54,499 nt of DNA, taken from positions 1-54,499 of the forward strand of contig NZ_CALMZC010000060.1 in assembly GCF_937873765.1 (NCBI RefSeq), in the 5' to 3' direction. The DNA comes from an uncultured Thiothrix sp. (lineage in GTDB: Bacteria; Pseudomonadota; Gammaproteobacteria; Thiotrichales; Thiotrichaceae). Positions 49,998-54,499 of this stretch are shown here, in pieces; within the stretch, counting starts at the first letter, position 1; each line of letters opens with the position of its first letter. Position numbers and translations under genes: made by a program. Below the pieces are notes generated by a model that worked only from the letters and a program-made list of their open reading frames with translations, had not been told where the DNA came from and searched no databases.

Positions 49998-51860
49998 CTA
50001 ATTTTTCGTTAAGCAACTTGCATCCACTCCATACGGACTAACTGCATTAGGTGGTGAAATATCACAAGAACCTACATCCGCTGCAAGTACAGGTAACACG
50101 AAATCAGTGCTCTCAACATATTCTGAGCCAGATACTAAAATACGTGCTGTTAATCTAACTTTATTCCACAATGCATGACTTTGCGGGTAAATGACCGTAG
50201 CTAAAACCTTACCATCACTATCGGTCACCGCACTGTTGGTAACAGTTGCAGCATTAGTCGGCTCTAAACGACCACTACTATTCAGATCCTCACCTGCGTC
50301 CAATAAACCATCACTATCTATATCTTCTGACACACAGCTTGCAGTTTGCACAAATATTGGTTTTGTACTCAGTGTTCCGTCCGATAAAGTTACTCCACAA
50401 GGTGCGAAACTACCCTTTGCGTAAGCCAATGGTATTAAAGCAAAGTCTACTTTCTTATCTTTTACCGGATTGCCAGCACTATCCGTGACGATGACGCCAA
50501 AGGATTTTTTATAAAATAAGCCTTCTTCAACAATCTTTTCATCTTCACCTAATACAATGCGCAAACCTTGTCCACCCACTGTCAGGGTTATGTAATCATC
50601 AGCCACGGGACTAGCATTAGGATCTGTCAAACGTAACGAGCTGGTTATTTTCACCCCGTCTTTTGCACTCGTTGCATTACCTGCTGTATAACCAATTGTT
50701 GCTTTACCTAAAGAGTCAGTCGTAGCGGTGGAGCTACTTAATTTGCCTCCGACGGTATCCTCTAAATTAAATACAACGACTTGGTTTTTAACCGGGTTAT
50801 CTGCAGCATCTTTAACCACTGCAATGACATTGGTGCTACTTTCTGGAATAAGCAGCTCCTTTTCTACCTGCATATTGAGATTAGCCGGGGTAGTCGCAAC
50901 AAACTCTCTGGTTAAACTAGTCGATAAGCCAGTACTTGCATCCGTTGCAGTGACAACCGTTCCTCCAGCCGTACTTGACCCCACATAAAATGTTGCTTGA
51001 CCGTGAATATCTGTCATTACCATTTGAGAGGGTTTAATTTCACCTCTAGTTGCTGCGAGATTGATAGTTTTATTCGCTTGAGCAACCCCATTTTGCGTCC
51101 ACTTTAGGCTGATGGTTTCTGGCGTTTTAACTTTAATTTCTGAATTCGTGCTAGTGATTGTGAAATCGTCCCCGGAGATTTCTAAGGTTTTTGAGCTACT
51201 GACGCCTAAAGCTGAAACAGAAATAGTATCAGTACCACTCACTGCTGCATTAATAGTGAATTGAATCTCACCATTCGCATCCGTCATAAACCCTGAGCCT
51301 GATAGGGGTGTTAATGCATTATTTAAACTAGAGTTGATGGTTACGGTTTCATTGGCTAAAGCTTTGCCCGCTGAATCTTTTAACTTAGCCGTAAAGGTAG
51401 TTGGCGTATTTAATGCAATCCGTGCAGGGCCATCGACTACTAAGGTAGTACCTGTAATTGCAATATCGAGGGTTTTAAGCAAAGTGCCTGACTTAATCGT
51501 CACGGTTACTGTGCGATTTTCAGGATTCTCTAAGCCGGGGGTTAGCAGTGCTGTTTTTACACCGGTCGTTGCCGTTGCAGTGTCTGCTTCAATAGTGGCT
51601 TCATTATTAACAGAAAACTGCACCGTAGCATCTTTGAGGATATTATTATTCACATCCTTTGCAATTGCTGAAATGGTGACGGGCTTATCACCGCTGGAGC
51701 CAAGCTGGCGCGAACTGGCTGAAACTTCCAAAAACTTTGCACCAGTGGTGGTATTATTTCCCCCACCATCATTAGAAAGTTGGTTACCATCACCGCCACC
51801 ACAACCAGCTAAAGCAAGCACACATAACGCCAGTGCACTGCGCTGAAGTACCTTCTGCAT
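49998..51860 (-). CDS. Lipoprotein with bacterial Ig-like (Big_1) domains
   Basis: A 620-residue surface or periplasmic lipoprotein with leader MQKVLQRSALALCVLALAGC and a Gly/Asn/Thr linker (GGGDGNQLSNDGGGNNTTTG). Then come about four to five repeats of invasin/Big_1 type, each with 'D-x-x-G-x-x-x-N/D' turns and 'T-D-x-x-G-x-A/I' strands (KDSAGKALANETVTIN, MTDIHGQATFYVG, KDAADNPVKNQVVVFN, VTDSAGNPVKDKKVDF). A calcium-type loop, DIDSDGLLDAGEDLNSSGRL, sits near residue 515. Four cysteines lie in the C-terminal third. Likely adhesion or envelope structure; ligand unknown. It is monocistronic and divergent from ppk2. Confidence 0.85.
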   Translation of the reverse strand: MQKVLQRSALALCVLALAGCGGGDGNQLSNDGGGNNTTTGAKFLEVSASSRQLGSSGDKPVTISAIAKDVNNNILKDATVQFSVNNEATIEADTATATTGVKTALLTPGLENPENRTVTVTIKSGTLLKTLDIAITGTTLVVDGPARIALNTPTTFTAKLKDSAGKALANETVTINSSLNNALTPLSGSGFMTDANGEIQFTINAAVSGTDTISVSALGVSSSKTLEISGDDFTITSTNSEIKVKTPETISLKWTQNGVAQANKTINLAATRGEIKPSQMVMTDIHGQATFYVGSSTAGGTVVTATDASTGLSTSLTREFVATTPANLNMQVEKELLIPESSTNVIAVVKDAADNPVKNQVVVFNLEDTVGGKLSSSTATTDSLGKATIGYTAGNATSAKDGVKITSSLRLTDPNASPVADDYITLTVGGQGLRIVLGEDEKIVEEGLFYKKSFGVIVTDSAGNPVKDKKVDFALIPLAYAKGSFAPCGVTLSDGTLSTKPIFVQTASCVSEDIDSDGLLDAGEDLNSSGRLEPTNAATVTNSAVTDSDGKVLATVIYPQSHALWNKVRLTARILVSGSEYVESTDFVLPVLAADVGSCDISPPNAVSPYGVDASCLTKN

Positions 51861-52028
51861 GAACTATCCCCTTGTTATAATTATTACTGTTAGGTCTAAG
51901 CATCTTATTGTATAGCTTTTACTTATTTCAAGATAAATAAGATGAATGATATTTTTTAACTAATGCAGCTCCTAAGTATCTCTGGCAGACTATAAACAAC
52001 TTAGAAAAAGGCTATAAGGAGCTAGTTT

Positions 52029-52907
52029 ATGTTCGATTTTCCTGAGCGCTACCGCGTGCCATTTGATGGTTCATTTAAGCTCCAAGAAGCCAAAACCTAT
52101 GAGGATCACGCTGAAACTGAAGAAGAACTAAATGACCAACTAAAGAAGTTAGTTAAAAAGATCGATAAATTTCAACAAACTTTATATGCGGCAGATCAAT
52201 ACTCACTCCTATTAGTCTTTCAAGCAATGGATGCAGCGGGGAAAGATAGCACTATCAAAGCCATTTTGAAGGGGGTTAATCCTGCTGGTTGCCAAGTCTT
52301 TTCTTTTAAACAGCCCTCTGTCGAAGAACTAGATCATGATTTCCTCTGGCGCACAGCTCGCTGTTTACCCGAGCGGGGTCGTATTGGTGTCTTTAACCGC
52401 AGCTATTACGAAGAAGTCTTAGTCGTGCGCGTACATCCCAATTATTTAGCGGGTCAAAACCTTCCCAAAGTATCGAAGCTTGATCAGCTTTGGGAAGAGC
52501 GCTATGAATCGATTAAAGATCACGAAAAGCATTTAGCCCGCAATGGCACGGTCATTTTAAAATTTTGGCTGAATGTGTCTAAACAAGAACAGAAAAACCG
52601 TTTCTTATCACGCTTAGATGAACAAAATAAAAATTGGAAATTTTCTGCGGGCGATGTGATGGAGCGTCAGCATTGGGATGAATACATGGCCGCTTATGAA
52701 AACGCCTTAAACGCTACTTCCAGCAAATACGCACCTTGGTATGCGATTCCTGCCGATGATAAAGCTTATATGCGGGTTGCGGTTGCAGACACCATTGTCA
52801 AAGCCTTGGAAGGCTTGCACTTAGAATACCCTGAAGTATCCACCGAAGAACAAGCCAAATTTGCTGAAGCGCGCCGCCTATTAGAAGCTGAGGAGTCAGC
52901 TAGATGA
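52029..52907 (+). CDS. ppk2: Polyphosphate kinase 2 family protein
   Basis: PPK2 phosphorylates nucleotides from polyphosphate. The 292-residue single-domain protein has Walker A FQAMDAAGKDSTIKAIL near 64-80, the FKQPSVEELDHDFLWRTARCLPERGRIGVFNRSYYEEVLVVRVHP segment with Walker B-like and lid residues, and KFWLNVSKQEQKNRFLSRLDEQNKNWKFS. By length it is a one-domain class (I or III), so it makes NTP/NDP from NDP/NMP; the class is not decided. GGAG precedes the ATG. It overlaps pip by four bases. Confidence 0.93.
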   Translation: MFDFPERYRVPFDGSFKLQEAKTYEDHAETEEELNDQLKKLVKKIDKFQQTLYAADQYSLLLVFQAMDAAGKDSTIKAILKGVNPAGCQVFSFKQPSVEELDHDFLWRTARCLPERGRIGVFNRSYYEEVLVVRVHPNYLAGQNLPKVSKLDQLWEERYESIKDHEKHLARNGTVILKFWLNVSKQEQKNRFLSRLDEQNKNWKFSAGDVMERQHWDEYMAAYENALNATSSKYAPWYAIPADDKAYMRVAVADTIVKALEGLHLEYPEVSTEEQAKFAEARRLLEAEESAR

Positions 52908-53854
52908 AGACTTTGTTCCCACCAATTCGCGACAACCGCCATTTCTTTTTACCAGTTGACTCTATGCACACTTTATATGTGGAGGAGTCCGGTAATCCTG
53001 ATGGTTTGCCTGTAATATTTCTACACGGCGGCCCTGGTTCCGGTTGTGAAAGCTGGAATCGGCAATTTTTTGATCCTGAGCGCTATCGAATTGTGCTGTT
53101 TGATCAGCGCGGTTGTGGGCGCTCCACCCCCCATGCTGAACTGACTAATAATACCACTTGGCATTTAGTCGCTGATATTGAGCGCATTCGCCAAGAATTA
53201 AAGATCGAAAAATGGGTGGTATTTGGCGGCTCTTGGGGTTCAACTTTAGGTTTAGCCTATGCACAGACACATCCAGAACGAGTCTCTGGTTTAATCCTAC
53301 GCGGAATTTTTCTGTGCCGCCCCCGTGATATTGATTGGTTCTATCAGGATGGTGCGAGCTATATTTTCCCTGATTTTTGGCAAGATTTTATTAGCCCGAT
53401 TCCAGAAGCAGAGCGTGGTAATCTTTTACAAGCTTACTACAAACGCTTAACTGGACAGAATGAAATTGCGCGCATGCAAGCCGCTAAAGCTTGGTCGATT
53501 TGGGAAGGCCGCACCGCTAATCTTTCCCCCAAAGAAAGCACTGTCGATCATTTCTCTAGTCCTTTTACAGCGATGAGTGTGGCAAGGATTGAGGCTCACT
53601 ATTTTATAAATCGCGCCTTCTTTGAACCTGATCAGATCTTAAATAATGCGCATAAAATCGCTGGAATTCCGGGCATGATCGTGCACGGTCGCTACGATAT
53701 GATTTGCCCACTCGAACAAGCCTATGCTCTACATGAAGTTTGGCCAACTGCTGATTTTGCGATCATTCCAGACTGTGGACATGCTGCGAGTGAACCGGCG
53801 ATTCAAGCTGCTTTAGTCAAAGCCACTGAGTTTATGGCTGATCAGCTCATATGA
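52904..53854 (+). CDS. pip: Proline iminopeptidase
   Basis: This serine peptidase removes N-terminal proline. The 316-residue alpha/beta hydrolase has the family motifs FLHGGPGSGC near 40-49, DQRGCGRSTPHA, nucleophile Ser in VFGGSWGSTLGLAYAQ near 109, Asp in VHGRYDMICP near 267 and His in DCGHAASEP near 295. Length is typical. ATGA overlaps connect it to ppk2 before and dtd after, so the three are translated as one operon. Confidence 0.93.
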   Translation: MKTLFPPIRDNRHFFLPVDSMHTLYVEESGNPDGLPVIFLHGGPGSGCESWNRQFFDPERYRIVLFDQRGCGRSTPHAELTNNTTWHLVADIERIRQELKIEKWVVFGGSWGSTLGLAYAQTHPERVSGLILRGIFLCRPRDIDWFYQDGASYIFPDFWQDFISPIPEAERGNLLQAYYKRLTGQNEIARMQAAKAWSIWEGRTANLSPKESTVDHFSSPFTAMSVARIEAHYFINRAFFEPDQILNNAHKIAGIPGMIVHGRYDMICPLEQAYALHEVWPTADFAIIPDCGHAASEPAIQAALVKATEFMADQLI

Positions 53855-54288
53855 TTGGCTTAATTCAACGTGTCCTCGAAGCCAAAGTAGTGGTCGATGG
53901 CAATACTGTGGGGCAAATTCAAACCGGTATTTTACTGCTACTTGGTGTAGAGCGCGCTGATACAGAAGCGCAAGCTCAGCGTCTATTAGAGCGCGTTGTA
54001 AATTATCGAATTTTTGAAGACAGCAAAGGTCGGATGAATCGTTCGTTACTGGATGTTCAAGGTGGCTTATTAGTGGTGCCACAGTTTACCTTGCCCGCGG
54101 ATACACAAAGAGGCAATCGTCCAAGCTTTACCCCTGCTGCTCCACCAGAACAAGGCAAACAATTATTTAATTATTTTTGCGCACAGATTCAAGCACAAGG
54201 ACTTGAGCTACAATCAGGTGTATTTGGGGCTGATATGCAAGTGCATTTAATTAATAATGGCCCGGTAACCTTCTGGTTAAAAACCTGA
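53851..54288 (+). CDS. dtd: D-aminoacyl-tRNA deacylase (Dtd)
   Basis: Dtd hydrolyses D-amino acids wrongly attached to tRNA. The 145-residue protein begins MIGLIQRVLEAKVVVDG and has the C-terminal cross-subunit motif NNGPVTFWL with the Gly-cisPro selectivity filter. The usual SQFTL motif reads VPQFTLPADT, so the conserved serine is proline. GNRPSFTPAAPP is present. It overlaps pip by four bases. Confidence 0.93.
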   Translation: MIGLIQRVLEAKVVVDGNTVGQIQTGILLLLGVERADTEAQAQRLLERVVNYRIFEDSKGRMNRSLLDVQGGLLVVPQFTLPADTQRGNRPSFTPAAPPEQGKQLFNYFCAQIQAQGLELQSGVFGADMQVHLINNGPVTFWLKT

Positions 54289-54289
54289 A

Positions 54290-54499
54290 ATGAAGTTTCA
54301 ACAGATGAATAAGTTCGTTATAGGCTTACTGGCTAGTTTTTTAGTATTCCAGCTAAGTGCTTGCACAGATCAAGAAAAACCTGAGATCAAACCAGAATCA
54401 TCAGCAAATTCGAGTCGTTTTAGTTCAAACGCAGAAGTAGCTCCAGCTCCAGCTCCAGCTCCAGCTCCAGCTCCAGCTCCAGCTCCAGCTCCAGCTCCA
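54290..54499 (+). CDS. Lipoprotein with Ala-Pro repeat, truncated by the window
   Basis: ATG 54290, directly after the dtd stop, opens 70 codons to the window end. The leader KFVIGLLASFLVFQLSAC has a lipobox cysteine near residue 25. A charged linker (DQEKPEIKPESSANSSRF) leads into at least ten Ala-Pro units. Such stiff AP-rich stretches act as spacers across the periplasm in envelope lipoproteins. The ATG at 54305 is an alternative start. The functional domain, if any, is beyond the window. Confidence 0.75.
   Translation, partial: MKFQQMNKFVIGLLASFLVFQLSACTDQEKPEIKPESSANSSRFSSNAEVAPAPAPAPAPAPAPAPAPAP
54440..54499 (+). repeat. (GCTCCA)10 hexanucleotide repeat
   Basis: Ten perfect GCTCCA copies in frame with the lipoprotein gene, encoding (Ala-Pro)10 and reaching the window edge. 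Unit changes by slippage would keep the frame and only alter spacer length. The true copy number is not known from this window. Confidence 0.95.

Noticed and set aside
51334..51846. 170-codon plus-strand ORF opposite the Ig-like lipoprotein gene
   Set aside because: Low-complexity Val/Ala/Ser translation opposite a gene with a clear lipoprotein leader and repeats.
54440..54499. Tandem repeats as a CRISPR array
   Set aside because: Contiguous hexamers without spacers, coding for Ala-Pro.

Overview
The window looks like a chromosomal segment of a sulfur-oxidizing gammaproteobacterium, most likely Thiotrichales (Thiothrix/Thiofilum-like). The reasons are a soxYZAXB thiosulfate-oxidation operon next to ordinary gammaproteobacterial housekeeping genes (mreBCD, gshA of the E. 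coli type, dusB, cysJ, hslO, proC-yggT, folE2-selO), moderate GC by eye, and frequent GTG starts behind strong AGGAGG-type Shine-Dalgarno (SD) sequences. The genus is an inference. No rRNA, tRNA or CRISPR array was recognised.

Layout. 1-295: truncated IS605-family tnpB end with a right-end-like hairpin. 296-4570: sox operon on the minus strand with a possible 49-codon leader ORF and an FNR-type box upstream. 4833-8924: DUF1127 protein, then LysR regulator, class III aminotransferase and glutamine-synthetase-like ligase. 8941-13053: cysJ, a glycine-rich RRM protein and gshA on the minus strand. 13227-16603: enoyl-CoA hydratase, EamA exporter, MOSC protein and dusB. 16592-19349: overlapping two-component pair with a 16-bp palindrome upstream. 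19520-21006: TerB-like protein and two small exported proteins. 21207-29511: acyl-CoA ligase, a complete LivGHMKF-type ABC importer and a PaaK-like ligase in one operon. 29534-30259: a structured inverted-repeat element and an AhpD-like protein.

30354-33435 is the accessory island. It holds three toxin-antitoxin pairs (Phd/VapC, TumE/TumA, VapB/VapC) and, without an integrase, two integron attC sites. Each attC carries the cassette signature: its R'' box is an exact 8-9 bp complement of the first bases of the cassette it terminates. One cassette carries the Phd/VapC pair with its own promoter. The other has no recognisable gene but contains a perfect 21-bp inverted repeat. A third, degraded attC may lie to the left. 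This is best read as a CALIN (cluster of attC sites lacking an integrase).

33592-54499: nitroreductase, CNNM/CorC protein, HdeD-like protein and ChrA on the plus strand; then YggT, ProC, DUF2156, SelO, FolE2 and MreDCB on the minus strand; then Hsp33, a quinone-reductase-like flavoprotein and a YbfF-like hydrolase; then DUF455, glycerate kinase and an Ig-like lipoprotein on the minus strand; and finally ppk2-pip-dtd followed by a lipoprotein that runs off the window in a (GCTCCA)10 repeat.

How it fits together: SoxYZ carries the sulfur substrate while SoxAX and SoxB attach it and release sulfate; soxCD is not in the window. CysJ and GshA supply reduced sulfur and glutathione. The 21-29 kb operon appears to couple import of an organic acid to CoA activation. 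Starts that differ from the longest possible reading frame were chosen by SD position and family N-terminus, as noted in each entry.
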